From positions 620,001 through 684,000 of the forward strand of contig WWBZ02000001.1 of the NCBI GenBank assembly GCA_011503125.2: a stretch of 64,000 nucleotides of DNA, in the 5' to 3' direction. Source of the stretch: Botryosphaeria dothidea (taxonomy: Eukaryota; Ascomycota; Dothideomycetes; Botryosphaeriales; Botryosphaeriaceae). Positions 22,188-33,535 of the stretch are shown here, piece after piece (position 1 is the first letter of the stretch; the number at the start of each line of letters is the position of its first letter). The position numbers and the translations under genes were made by a program. A model generated the notes under the pieces. That model saw only the letters and a program-made list of their open reading frames with translations. It had not been told where the DNA came from and searched no databases.

Positions 22188-23059
22188 CGAGCTTCTTTGT
22201 TTCTTTGGAAGAAGCGGTTTGCGGGAGCGATGGCGAGCGCGAACACTTCAACCTGTAAGTCCGGAAGCTTCGAATCTGTAGGTGTTTGATGTGCTATGAT
22301 AAATACGAGCAGACGATTGTATCTGAGGAGCTGCAGAAGCCGTATTTTAATCATATGAAATTGCTGCGGCATCTGGATGGCTCACCGACATTGTGCACGA
22401 AGTCACGGGATGTATCACCTTTCAGGATTAACACCACAGCCATGCCTTAAATCGACAATCACTGCCGTAGAGATGTGAAGCGTTCGTCCGAAAGGCCCTG
22501 TCACGAGCAGCAAAATACACTTCCATCCGGACGAATACTTGCACTGCCCATGTTAGCACCGAATTTCAATGATAGAATCACTGTATCACGCATCAAGGCG
22601 ATCATCATGAAACGAAACATCGACCCAACCGTACATGCTCTACCAAACCGCTTAGGCTGCTTGAATATCAGCCGGTCGCGAAGGCAAGAGCACAGGGCGG
22701 TCGTTTTTCATTTCCTCTATCTAAACCCGTAGTAAAGCCAATCCCAAACTGTGCAGAAAACAAAATGTCTGTCTCGAGGGTATTCCCGTCCATCTAAAAA
22801 AAAACACCCCGTTGCAGGCAAGCAACCATAAAGAGAAAAAAGCCTGCTGATGGGTATCGCGTTCGTCTCGCTCATTTATTACAAAAGAAAAAGAGAATTA
22901 AAAGTCGTCATGACGACAGACGGCACAAGACCGCTGAAGAAGAGGGAAAAAAAGTCTGTTGTTCGAATCGTCGCAGTGAATCGTAAAAGTGTTGTTTCAT
23001 AGACGTCTCGTATCTTGTGTTCGTTTTTGTGTGTGTGGAAAGAAGCTGCGCCCCACTTC
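22188..23059. other. Convergent intergenic region
   Basis: 872 bases lie between the stop codons of the convergent transporter (+) and H2C2 protein (-) genes. Part must be 3' UTR. It contains hairpin-repeat copy B and A-rich runs near 22796-22803 and 22888-22902. No gene is seen. Confidence 0.5.
22472..22548. repeat. Hairpin-type dispersed repeat, copy B
   Basis: Arms GATGTGAAGCGTTCGTCCG (22472-22490) and CGGACGAATACTTGCACTGCC (22528-22548) are imperfect inverted repeats. The right arm with its ACACTTCCATC left flank aligns well with copy C (ACACTTACGTC) near 36965. Confidence 0.6.
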
Positions 23060-24571
23060 TTACTGGGGGTTGTTGTAGTACCCGAAATTTGGGTTGATGA
23101 CCGGCTCCGTGTTGCCACCGGAGAGGAAGTCGAGCTGGACGAGATCATGCGGATTAACCGTGAGCTGGTCAAGCTCCTGATTGCTGAAGCTGTTCTGGCT
23201 GCCGAAGCTGTCCGGGCTGCTGGAATTGTCCAGACTGTTGAAGTTGCCTTGGGCGTTGAAATTGACTTGGCCGATGAAATCGTCTTGGCCACCGAAGTTG
23301 TCTTGGCCATTGAAGTCGTTTTGGACGCTGAAGTTGCCCTGACCGTCGAAGTTGTTTTGACCGTCAAAGTTATCCAAGCCATTGAAGTTGCTGTGGAGAG
23401 TGAAGTTGTCCAAGCCGATGGCATTGTTCTGGCCACCGAAGGCGTCCTGGCCGATGACATTGTCTTGCACGTTGAGGATGTGCTGGCCGCCAAAATCGTT
23501 GTTGGCTTGGAGGTCGAAGCTGTTCTGTGCGGCGGTGGCGTCCTCTTGAACCAGGTAGTTCGCGAGAGGCTCGTTCGCGTCGTAGGAGAGGTCGGCGACG
23601 GCGTAGAAAAGACCCGGGTCCTGGCTCACGGGGGTCTGGAAGGGGTTCATGTTCCAGGCTTCCTGCTGCTGGGGCTGTGGGGAGGAGGAGAATCTGTTAT
23701 TACTGTTGTAAGAAGCAGGATCCACAGCTGGAAAGGTTGGGTTGTAGTCGAGGTCACTGTACGCCGGGCCGTATTTGGTGGAGTCGGCGGCGGCGGGGGC
23801 GGCGGCGGTATTAGCGGCCGGACGGGCCCTCTTGGGCATCTGAGCGCTGCGACGGGCCTTCTTGGGTTTCTGGGCGGAGTTGTCGGAGCCGGAGAAGTCG
23901 TTGTTGTTGTTGTTGTTGTTGTCGTCGTCGTCGTCGCTACGCTTCCTCTTGTTGGAGCTGTTCTTCTTGCCGGCCAGGCAGCCCGGGCACTCCTTGATCC
24001 ACTGCAGCACCACGCACTTCATGGGCTGCTTGTACACGTGGAAAACGCCAGGGTGCGTGTTAGGGCCGTTGACGGGATCGGTGTACCAGTTCAAGGTCTT
24101 GTCGCGACCGTTGTGAGTGCCGTCGGCGGCGACATGGGCCTGCAGGAGGCGATAGCCGACCTCCTCGGCAGGGACCAAGATGGTGAACTCTTTGGGTTCT
24201 AGGGTCACCTCCTCCCCGGTGCGCCTATTTCTGGACTTTTTGGCCTCCTTCCTGCTGGGCATCCAGCGCAGGTTGCTCTCGTTGTCGATGCTAAGGTGGT
24301 CGTTGATCCAGTGGACCAGAAGTGCGTCCTTGGACTTCTCCTTTGCCCTGTATGTCTCCGGGTCGAGAATGATGCCCCTCCATTTGTCGAGCTCGGCCTG
24401 GTACGGGACGAACTTGTGGGAAGTGTCCCTCTTCTTGGAATGTTCCACCTGCTTGACTCTTTTGGCTTGGTGGGCACGGAAGAGTTTCATGAAGCGTTCC
24501 TGGGCCTGTTCGGGGGTCTCGTAGGAGAAAGGAGCGGTGTTGTTGTTGGCGGTGGTGGCGTTGGAAGCCAT
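23060..24571 (-). CDS. Protein with integrase-type H2C2 zinc-binding motif and prion-like hexapeptide repeats
   Basis: Intronless, 503 residues, ATG at 24571 in a good context. Residues 138-200 resemble the HHCC zinc-binding module at the N-terminus of retroelement integrases: His146, His153 in GTHNGRDKTLNWY, then Cys195 and Cys198 in WIKECPGCLAGKK. The His-to-Cys gap of 41 residues is longer than the usual 23-32 in elements. No RT, RNase H or integrase core (D,D,E) follows. Instead come Lys/Arg nuclear-localisation-like patches (KRKR, KPKKARR), an Asp/Asn tract, and an Asn/Gln/Phe-rich tail with 18 hexapeptides of the form (N/D)NFxGQ (about residues 358-465). This looks like a host gene with a captured integrase zinc finger. 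DNA or chromatin binding and phase separation are inferences only. Confidence 0.75.
   Translation of the reverse strand: MASNATTANNNTAPFSYETPEQAQERFMKLFRAHQAKRVKQVEHSKKRDTSHKFVPYQAELDKWRGIILDPETYRAKEKSKDALLVHWINDHLSIDNESNLRWMPSRKEAKKSRNRRTGEEVTLEPKEFTILVPAEEVGYRLLQAHVAADGTHNGRDKTLNWYTDPVNGPNTHPGVFHVYKQPMKCVVLQWIKECPGCLAGKKNSSNKRKRSDDDDDNNNNNNNDFSGSDNSAQKPKKARRSAQMPKRARPAANTAAAPAAADSTKYGPAYSDLDYNPTFPAVDPASYNSNNRFSSSPQPQQQEAWNMNPFQTPVSQDPGLFYAVADLSYDANEPLANYLVQEDATAAQNSFDLQANNDFGGQHILNVQDNVIGQDAFGGQNNAIGLDNFTLHSNFNGLDNFDGQNNFDGQGNFSVQNDFNGQDNFGGQDDFIGQVNFNAQGNFNSLDNSSSPDSFGSQNSFSNQELDQLTVNPHDLVQLDFLSGGNTEPVINPNFGYYNNPQ
23177..23500 (-). repeat. 18 tandem 18-base units encoding (N/D)NFxGQ hexapeptides
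   Basis: The block is exactly 324 bases, 18 units of 18, with no indel between units. Protein units include NDFGGQ, DAFGGQ, NNFDGQ, NDFNGQ, DNFGGQ and DDFIGQ. The Phe (or Ile/Ser) at position 3 and Gln (or Leu) at position 6 are the most constant. The units differ at the DNA level, so the array is old or diversified rather than freshly expanded. Confidence 0.9.
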
Positions 24572-27500
24572 GGTGGCAAGAGAAAGGAGCGTGTCGAAAG
24601 TGGAGTTGGGAGCGAATGAGAAGTGTAGAGTTTGTCGAGCGTGAAATTTGGAGAAAGTCGAGTGAGTAGAGATGCTCGGCAGGCTGGCTCTAGTACGGGT
24701 GATCTGTGGATGTGCCCGAACAACGTCAAAGCGGTGGACGAAAAGTAAACACCCAGGAGCGGCGTGTTATTCACTTTATACAGATGGGAGCCTTGCCAGT
24801 CTGTACGCTATCCCAACTCCAGAACTACATACCTTCCGGGCCCACCTGACATGGCTCTGTATCTTTAGTGTGTACCTGCCCTGAACGAGGGATCAACCAC
24901 GGATTGAGAAAGACTCATTGAGGCAACGCAGTTTAACGGAACAGTTTCCCATGATGACGGGATTGTGAGAACCAGCAAGCCATCAGAGACTGATGGAAGC
25001 CAGAACGGCTCAAAGAGAATATGTAAAGCAGTATTTGGGCAGTCATGACGCATCAGGCGGCACGCCGAAGTAGGGCATTGAATCTCTGTATTGTACACCT
25101 TTGCCAGCATAGACGGAAAACAGCGCAACGACTCGCTCGGCTTGAGCCATTTTGGGCGCTCTCACGTGCCTCCAAGCGCAGAAAGTACCTAGAGACGCCA
25201 CTAGAAGGCGCAGAGCTTGAGCTCACGAGATTACCACGGTTTCTACAACCTCTGGCATACCAGTCATGACTGTGACAGGCGTGAAAACTCGTTCATCGAG
25301 CTCTTGGAGCGGGACGAGGCTACGGTCCCTGTTCCAGACGCTAGAGAAAAGCACGGATGTCGATCTCTGCATCATGCGGCGGGACGGCACGAGGCGCCGC
25401 ACCCCGGCGGCGATCTTGCGCAGCTCAGCTGGGCGTGGAGGACCAAGCAAGGCGGCGGGGCAAGCTGAGGCGGCAGGGTGCCAGGCTGGGGCGCTCGAGG
25501 AAAAGGCCGCAGCCGCATATGCGTCGTTCCTGAAGCTTCCACCATCACGAGCTTCTCAACCGCTGGCCAGGTGGAGCGTTGTGACGAATGCTCGCGGCGG
25601 CGTACCTGGGCACAAGTGAACCAAAACACGGGCGATTGCGGCGGAGCTGGGCGCTTCAGGACCACGAGACGGGCTCACCGATGACGAGGGAGCAGCGTGC
25701 GGATTGAGGCCGCCGAAGAAGCGCCAGACGCGTCGGGACGCGTTGTCACGAGTGATGACAATCAGCACGGGACGCGGGAGAAAACTCGTTCATCAGACTC
25801 ATCAGATTGACATCGGCGCCGAACCACGTCCACCATGCTAGAAACGACAACGCCAATGCCCAGAGGTACGTCTGAGGTGGGCATGCTTGGCCGACAGCGA
25901 GTAGGGAGACGAGAAGAGACCATACCTGAGCACGAGCATGTACACGGCGACGAAGCTGTGCTGCTGGTTGCGGCCGCGCGTACGATGCTGCAGAGACTTG
26001 CATCCGCTACCCTCCGCCCATCGGCGCCTGCCTCGTGGGACTGGACCGGAACGGCAAGCTAACCAGCAAGACCATACGGTAGGCTTTGCAAATGAGGGCC
26101 AACAGGGGGGAACGAATGGCTTGAAATCCGGGATGGTGATGGATGGCGCTGGCGATGGCGAGTCGGCTGGCTGCTGCGTCTTCCAGGCGCGCCTGCCTTC
26201 TCTTCGGGGCATGACCGCTGGAAGCTGCACCGCATCTCGTTCGCGGATAAAGACCGCAAACAACGCACAACACCGGCTCGATAATGATCTTGTGTTCTTC
26301 TTTGTTCTTGAAGCTGCTGAGCTATTGCAGGAAAGCCGCATTGCGTGACTCCGATTCGTCCTTCCGCGTCAAAGGCTACGACGCCAAGGCCAAGACCACA
26401 AGGCGAACATCGGCGGATGGGGACGACCCAAAACACCAGAACCATAGGCGAGTCGGCGTGGAGAGACAGGATCGTTCTCGTGGAAGCGTGGTAGGACTCG
26501 ATGCAAGGCCCAAGGTGCGGAGCGACTCCATGCCAACGACGCGACGGCAAATATTTCCAGAGGGTCGCAATGCAGGCATGACATCGAGACGCAGCACCGC
26601 AAGTCACTATTTCGACACCAGAAGCACATTTCAGGCATCGCAACAGCATGCTCGCAACACAACGAACCCTCGGCAGCAGAACCGTGAGCATCGACGGCGT
26701 AGTCCGACCCAATCAGCCTCAACACTACGCCGACGACATCTGTATAAACACTGCAAGGGTCACTTTCCGGCGCGCCCGGCCCTGAGTCTACGAACACTAC
26801 AGCGAGCGACGTCTGCATAAACCTCTCAAAGATTCCGTAAAAGCAACTTCGAGCCGGCCCTCCAACACCAGGGTCGTCGATATAGGGTACGCCGCTAAGC
26901 ATCGTCGAGACAAACGTCCAATCGCGTCGCGCCAAGGGAAGAGCCGGACAGGAACAGCTCCTGTTGCGGGGTGGCATTTCAGGTACAGCAACGTCGCTGA
27001 TGCGCTAGATCTGTTGGCTTACCAAGGGTGAGATGGAAACTTGGCGTGGATATCCAAGCGATTTATGACTAAGCAGACGGACTTCAGGGCGTTGTCCGGG
27101 AGGGCATCGAAGAGTTGTATGTGTTCCTGCGGTGATTTTGGATTCCTTCCCTCTTCTCTTTCTCATGCTCCTATAGTCGCGTTCGTCGGCGACATTCCTT
27201 CTGTGCCGAGCTCTTTCTGCAGATCCTCTCCTTTGTTCTCGTGGATTCAATTCATTCTGGTCTTCCATCTTGCTCTCGGTCGTCCTGTTGTCTCTCTTCC
27301 CACGCGGTCCGCTTCCGGCCTGGTGATGGGGAACATGTGCTCGAAGAAGAACATGTGATCCTACCCGACCACTTCGGTTACAGTCGTTTGAACGTTTCTT
27401 GCCAGTCCTACCCTCCTCCTCCCTACCCAAATAAGCCCCCAAGACAATTTCGCGTCTTATGACGGAAAAAGCCCTGGGGGCGGAAGAGGTCACGCACAGT

Positions 27501-28162
27501 GAAGAAGATTGCTTAGAGAGGTAACATTGCAAGTATTATAAACCTATGCACCAGCTCAAACCGTCATGTTGATTCCCCTCCTTCATGCCAAGCAGCAATC
27601 AAATCTCCACTTACCACCAAAAGATACCAAATCTATCCGAAGAGTCCGATCGCGAAAGTTGGCTAAAGGTCACCGGAGTTGCACGGCGTCGAAAGCTATT
27701 TTATATGAGTTTTCTTCCATTGCCAAGCTAATATTCTTAGAAGTACAGACTGGAGAAATGTAAAAGATCCGGGCCATACTTACCGCGCCCACTCTCCCCT
27801 CCCCTTATCCTCGCAGGCTCGGATCTCTTCGCCGCAAGCGCTCTGGTCAAAAAATGTGGCCAAAACTCCTCTCCCGAGGAACCCAGGCCCCGCGATCTAT
27901 CAAGTGGAAAGCAAGAATGAACGCGTAAAAGGAGGAAACGTTTGGGAATTAGAGGGAAAAGTGGCACACTGATCTGGGGGAATCTTTGGCTGAAACGGTT
28001 TATCCTTCCCGAGGAAAATGCTCCATCGCCGCCGCAACGCCATCGTACAAGTTTTCCTTTGTTCCGATACTCCTTCTCTCCTCAAAGTTTGCCTGCATTC
28101 TCCAAAAATGCACCTTTTGGCCACAGCGGGCGATGAAAGAGGAATAAAAAGTTCGAAGAAGT
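24572..28162. other. 3.6-kb stretch without a recognisable gene
   Basis: The first 150 bases are the H2C2-gene promoter. From 25.2 to 27.5 kb both strands carry mutually overlapping frames of 100-218 codons, rich in Arg/Ser/Pro. None matches a family I know, and no chain of exons is convincing. One minus-strand segment (about 26000-25750) has a plausible intron (GTATGG...CCTCAG) in front of a hydrophobic stretch, YLWALALSFLAWWTW, but I could not extend it into a gene. The stretch may hold a decayed or lineage-specific gene or a noncoding transcript. The final 400 bases are Erd2 3' flank. Confidence 0.4.
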
Positions 28163-29248
28163 TTACACGGGAAGGTTGAACTTCTTTCCCTGGAGGACCC
28201 TGTTGTGTGCGTGCTCGGTCAGCGGTAACAATTCTCACACCAGATACGACTTCCAATCTGGAGTCGGGTGTTTCAACTCACTTGGTGTAATAGATCCAGA
28301 AGAAGTCGGAGTACAGGATGGTCTGGATGATGCCGGCGATCTGGGCGATGGGGTCGTAGTAGCCCTCGGCGAAGTAGCGGTACAGCCAGTTGGGGATGTA
28401 CAGCGCGCGGTAGGCGCCGAGCGCGAAGAGGTAGTGCGTCGTGATCGTTTCGGCCTCGCCGGTGCGCTGCAGCATGAAGAGCTGCGGCAGGATGGCCACC
28501 GATTCAAGCCAGATCGAGAAGGCCCAGAGCATCTGCGCAGTGAGGGATACCAATCAGCATGTTTCCTGTTCCTTGCCTCCCACCCTTTCAGTCTCCCTGG
28601 ATTTGTGGTATGCGCACCTCAGTCGGCGTGTACTTGTACGGGAACAGGATGGCCAGCACGGCGCTAGCGCCCAGCAGATATTGGACCTTGAAGGTGTCGA
28701 GGTTGGGGTCGTGCGTCGGGCGGTAGTCGTTCAGCATGAGGTAGACGGTGTAGGCGGAGGTCGAGATGAAGATGATCTTGAAGATGGTGTTGTAGAGGGC
28801 GGAGGGGTCGTAGAAGGTCCAGAGCAGGTCCATGTAGCGGGTCACGTAGACCATGAGGTAGAGGAACTGCGACTTGAACGAGATGCCATTCGCGCTCTGG
28901 AGGTCAATGGCTCGTCAGTATCTTCCTTACGCGCACCACGCCGCCAGAGGGGCTCAAGAGCTGTGCGCGCGCAACTGGAGCTCCCTTGGGGCGGCGCGGA
29001 GGTTGAGCGGGGGAACGTACGTTCGTCGTCTTCATCTTATGAAGGAGGATCAGGATCGATATCAGGTGGGACAAGTCCCCTACACAAGGCCATGGTCGTC
29101 AGCTTTCTCGCGATCTTTCGAGTCTCCTGCTCTTGCGCTGCTCTTGCGCTGCTCGGCGACGGAACAATAATTTCCTGTTGAGGTCGGCCGGGAGAGCGGC
29201 GCGGCGGCGGCGGGGAGGTTACATACCCAGCAATCTGAAGATATTCAT
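28163..29248 (-). CDS. ERD2: ER lumen protein-retaining receptor (KDEL receptor)
   Basis: Five exons (29248-29227, 29079-29021, 28896-28618, 28532-28282, 28199-28163) join in phase into 215 residues, the usual length of this family. The first exon is only 22 nt (MNIFRLLG). Family landmarks follow in order: [75 protein letters not shown] and the tail [13 protein letters not shown]. The protein has seven membrane segments, cycles between Golgi and ER through COPI/COPII vesicles, and binds K/HDEL signals of escaped ER proteins at Golgi pH. Intron donors are GTATGT, GTACGT, GTGCGC and GTGAGT. Identification is firm. Confidence 0.95.
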
Positions 29249-31376
29249 CTTGGACAGCAGCTCGCGGGCCAGAGAGGTATGGGTCGGGGTTGCAAGCTTG
29301 TGGGCGTGAGGTTGTTCGCAACGCGCGGAGCTTCAATCTGGACACGTTGGAGCGTGACTAAGCGATGAAACGCGGCCGAATGGGCGAGGATTCCTGGCCC
29401 CCCTGCACAACTTTATTTAAACCAGAACCAACGCCCGGGGCTGAGCGCGGTAGAAATACGAGGACCGTGAGCTACAGCTGAAACTTCTGCGGTCGTTTCG
29501 CCCACCAGCTGCAGGCTCGCCCGGCGGCCGCGGCTTGCCAACACCACGGTGAGCGTAATGCAGGAGCCGCAGCACCGTGCGCCTCGAAAGATCTGCGCCA
29601 GCTTTACAGGCGTCCTCACTGATCGTTTACCACAAAGTATGGTATTATTTATATGCATAGCGGTTTCTATCAAGAGCTTGGCCATTTGGCCTTTCTATCA
29701 AGGGACAACACGTCATCTCTCCAACGAGCACTGGACCCTGAAGATCACCACTGCATACAGGTCTGGATGAGATCACCCTGCATTGGACGATATTATTGCA
29801 AAGCTCTTCTACAGTTCTCATATTGGTGCAATTAGATGTGCTGCTGCTACTTCAACGACTAACAAGATCGCGAGATGCAGGAGAGGTGGAGAGGAGCACG
29901 AGGACTACAAAAGAACAGAAGATTTCGCTAAGACTGCTGGCCAAGCTAACACCCATATGTCCCTGGATAACCCTTGTAGACGTCACTACAGAACTCGAGC
30001 GTTCAGTGGGAAGCATTTCCCCCTCATTTACCCAAAGAAACGGCGTGCAAGTCCGAAAAGATGGCCGTCTTCCACAAAACTGCAGCCATGGTATGAGTCA
30101 TGATCACGGCCGGTGGGGTTATAAAAGCGAGCTCCCTTTTCAGACTCTATTCTGGAATGCTTAATAGTCTTCATTCTGAACGAGACCGAGAAAGGTTTTG
30201 TCAAAACAGAGAGATATCTGCGGTTTGCAAAAGGATGTAAGCATCGATATTCATCTTGTGTGATAGAGATGTAAGTTCATGAGGTTTCGTTCACTCTTCC
30301 CAGAATTTAGCCAGAAATTTACCGACGTCAAACTAGCAAGAACATTCATCTATTGAGATGAAGTGAGGAGCCACAGAGAAGAAGTATCAGTCCAAAAGAA
30401 GAAAGACCAGAGAAACAATAAAACGAAAATAAAAGAAACGGTCTACTGATGGCCTGAGACTATGCCTGCATGTGCTGCCTTAGGGCATCTACAAGTCCAC
30501 AAGTTGGTGTTTCTTTCCTTACCCTACGCCACAAGGCATCATCATCATCGTCATCGGCGGGAAGCTCCTGAGCGCAGCAAACAACCTCTTATCCCCCTCC
30601 GGAACTACCTATTCGCCATACACCGCCTAAATCCATCTCAGCGTGCGCGTAAAGCCGAAACCCGCATCCCTCAAGCGAGCAATTCTCGCATCACGCACCT
30701 GCAGCCCGCTCGGTCCAAACTCCCGTCCGGAACCGCTGTTGCCTTGCGCCTCAACCATAGTTTTGATCTCTGCGTTATCCATGGCTTTTCGTATTGTTTC
30801 CCATGGCTCAAAGCCCATGCGGTGGGTGCTTTTCTACCAAGGTAAGGCAGGAGAATTTTTCTTTCTGCCTAGACAGAGTTTTCAGTGGTGAGTCACGGCC
30901 GGGTGCAGCAGGCGCGCGCAGAGGTCAGCTAGTTTCTCTCGGAGCTGCGCAAACAGTCAGGGGCGCGCCTGTGCAAGATCTACGCGATGCCTGAGACCGT
31001 CGCAGGCGTGAAGTATGAAATTGTAGAGGGCGGCGCTAAAGGCAAGACAGAGATGTCTGAGGCGAGACAGGTACTAAGCCCGCTGAGCGAGTCTTCGATA
31101 GTAGAAACGGAAAGAGCCCTGGTGCTGTCTTCACCACTCTGTCAAGGTACACTCATGTAGAGAGCTGCTTAGCCCGCCTCAAATGGTCAATATGCTGCTC
31201 CGCAGAAGCAATTTCCAAGCTCAAGAATGCTCCATTGCAGCCTGGTCAGATTTCACGGGCGAAAGCACAGCAGACCGAAACAATCATGCTAGTAACATAT
31301 TGATACTGCACTTGGGTATCTAAGAGTTTCTTTCCCATCCTGTTTCAATAATACGACCGTTCCCTGGACATAGTCC
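29249..31376. other. 2.1-kb intergenic stretch with unassigned small frames
   Basis: The first 200-300 bases are the Erd2 promoter. Two unassigned frames have protein-like composition: a minus-strand frame at 30627-30818 ending in REFGPSGLQVRDARIARLRD..., and a plus-strand frame at about 30948-31159 containing KQSGARLCKIYAMPETVAG. Neither is long enough or similar enough to any family to call. The rest (29400-30450) shows nothing recognisable. Confidence 0.4.
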
Positions 31377-32845
31377 TCAAGCATCCACCGCCCCCGCCAA
31401 ATACTCACCCATCTCCAACCCGACACTTCTCCCCAAATCCCGCACATACTCCCACCCATAATTGACCCTCCACTTGCAACTCCCGTCCAACGGATCCGCA
31501 CCAGCAGCCCCGCTCCTGAGCAGCAGGCGCAACGAGTTCAGCGTCGCGATCGCCGTGTACACGTCCGCGGTCGCGGGTGCATCGTGCGGCAGGATGGCGC
31601 GGAAGATGGCGAGCAGGCGATCGAGCGGGAAGGCGCTGGGCGTGAGCAGGTGGCGCGAGATCTTGCGGTGGGCGGCGCGGCCGGGCGTGCTGCCACCTCC
31701 GGCGCGCTTGCGGCGCTTCTTCTCGCTGACTTTCATGAAGTAGATCGAGTCTTGTCGCGCGGGGTTGTACGAGGCGAGGTAGGCGGCGCAGAGGAGGTAT
31801 TTCGAGAAGTAGGGGAGGTCGTGGTTGACTGTGGGGACGTTAGCGATATGTAGTACGGTTTGGGGATCTCGGACTTACCTCTGGCCTTCGCCCTGCCTTC
31901 GTCTGCCTCCTTCGGCACGACTCTGTCGACCAGCGCTGAATCGCCTTGGAAGATGGCTCGTCGATGCACGAGCAAACGTGAGAAATCCCTCGTTCCAAAC
32001 GTGCCGTCGCGGATGGGCGCGACGAACGGATCCCACAGTTTGTCTGCCAGAGCCCTGAAGCTGGCGACGTCCCGCGCAGCGCTCTTGGCTTGCGAGTCCC
32101 ATACCACGCCCAAGAAGCGCGTCCACACCCACGCGTTATCCTCCGCCGCTAGGTCGTCTGTGTACTCCTTCGACGGTGAGGGCGGCTCTAGGAAGATACT
32201 AGGCGGCCGCCGCGACACAATCAGTATCGCCTCATCACGCGTGTACGAGGGGAAGTGTACACTCGGAGTGCTCGCAGTATGGAGGAAGCGCGGTCGCGGG
32301 ACGGAGATTATGAGGATGGTGCTGAGGTTGGGGATGAGCTCCCCGAGCCGTGCGAGGGCGGGCAGCAGCGTTGGCGGAGCTTCGCGCTGCTTGTCAATGC
32401 TGTCGAAGACCAGCACGAATTGATCTTTGCCTTCTAGAAGCTGTTGGAGGTGTACGAAGAGCGCGCTGATGTTCTCGCATCGTGCGTACGGGCTTCTGTC
32501 GAGCGGCGTATCCGGATCGGCTTCTTCAACGGCATCGAGACAGGCGGCGAGGGTGCGCTCGAGGAGGTGGCGACCGGTAATGCATTCGCGGGAATTGACG
32601 ATGGCGTATGGAATCTTGCGCGTTTCAAGCACCCCTCGCACTATCGAGCTCTTGCCGGTGGCATTGAGACCGTGGACGACAAGGGTAGGCGGGCTGGGGA
32701 GCGGCGGCTGTTGAGAAATCAGTGTCTGCGAAAAAGCAATTGGGCGGAGACGGACATTGTATAGAGCTGCGAGCTGGCGAATTTGCAGCTCACGGCAAGG
32801 GAATTGCTCGCTTAGCGTGGTAAGAAGCAGCTCCTCTGGAAGCAT
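31377..32845 (-). CDS. ORC5: Origin recognition complex subunit 5
   Basis: Two exons, 32845-31879 and 31828-31377, join in phase into 472 residues. The intron is 50 nt with GTAAGT, GCTAACG branch and ACAG acceptor. The start MLPEELLLTTLSEQFPCRE is used because codons farther upstream lack an ATG. The AAA+ core has Walker A GLNATGKSS (about residue 55) and a hydrophobic Walker B-like FVLVFDSIDK. The C-terminal exon has the ORC5 winged-helix region, with YFSKYLLCAAYLASYNP, a basic KKRRKRAGG loop and FPLDRLLAIFRAI. Orc5 is part of the six-subunit complex that marks replication origins. It is divergent from the NLR pseudogene to its right. Confidence 0.92.
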
Positions 32846-33535
32846 TGTGTAGGTGGTTGTCGCAGCAGCTCCGCGGGCAGCGCAGAGCTTCACGCGTCAA
32901 ACGGCGCGTCCGTGCGCAGCACGCCGACGCGCCCCGTCTGCCCTCTGCGTTCACGTCTCAAACTACACCTGCTCACCATCGCACAAATCGTTGAGACATG
33001 AGTGTTCAACCAGCACATTGTCGCGTTTTCTTGAAATCTTTATTTAAAGGTATCGATTGATTATTTTACCTCAACATCATGCACATGGAATCTTGTCAGA
33101 AGGCGCTGGCTTGATCCCAATGTGGCTGTTCTCTCAACACGCCCACGGTTCTATCAGGCTCCAGCCATCTCATTTTTTCATTTACTTCGCACGGCAACTA
33201 CAGATTTGGAGTCTTCTTAGTTCCAGGCTCTATTCGCTCTGCCGCTTTGTGCTGCAGCTAGTTTTTCTCTACGAGTCGCAACTCGACATGTGGTCATGTC
33301 AGAACGGCCTCATGCACCTATCCTGGACAGGGACGCATCGTACAACCACGAATTAGACCTGCGTGCAGTCGGACTCCACTGCAAGCCATGCAGGACCTGA
33401 TGCACGATGACTGTCACCTGGTGCACTGTGCGACAGCATATAGGGGGCGGTGTCGGACGAGGTTGAGGCTGTGTCTCGAGCTCATAAACAACATCCAGCC
33501 AGCATGCGAAATCCTATACACTGACAGCACCAGCC
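32846..33535. promoter_or_regulatory. Divergent region between ORC5 and the NLR pseudogene
   Basis: 690 bases separate the two start codons. The ORC5-proximal 100 bases are GC-rich and the rest is AT-richer. It must contain the ORC5 promoter. I see no conserved motif and no gene. Confidence 0.45.

Noticed and set aside
22960..22985. GTTCGAATC-like B-box as a sign of a tRNA gene
   Set aside because: No A-box or cloverleaf around it; it lies in the 3' flank of the H2C2 gene.
23015..24202. 395-codon plus-strand frame with regular EVV/LAxEVV repeats
   Set aside because: The regularity is the antisense image of the (N/D)NFxGQ repeats; the minus strand has the better start and a real zinc-binding motif.
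26284..26977. Frames of about 180-200 codons on both strands as possible genes
   Set aside because: They overlap each other, lack family similarity and convincing introns; reported only as an unassigned stretch.
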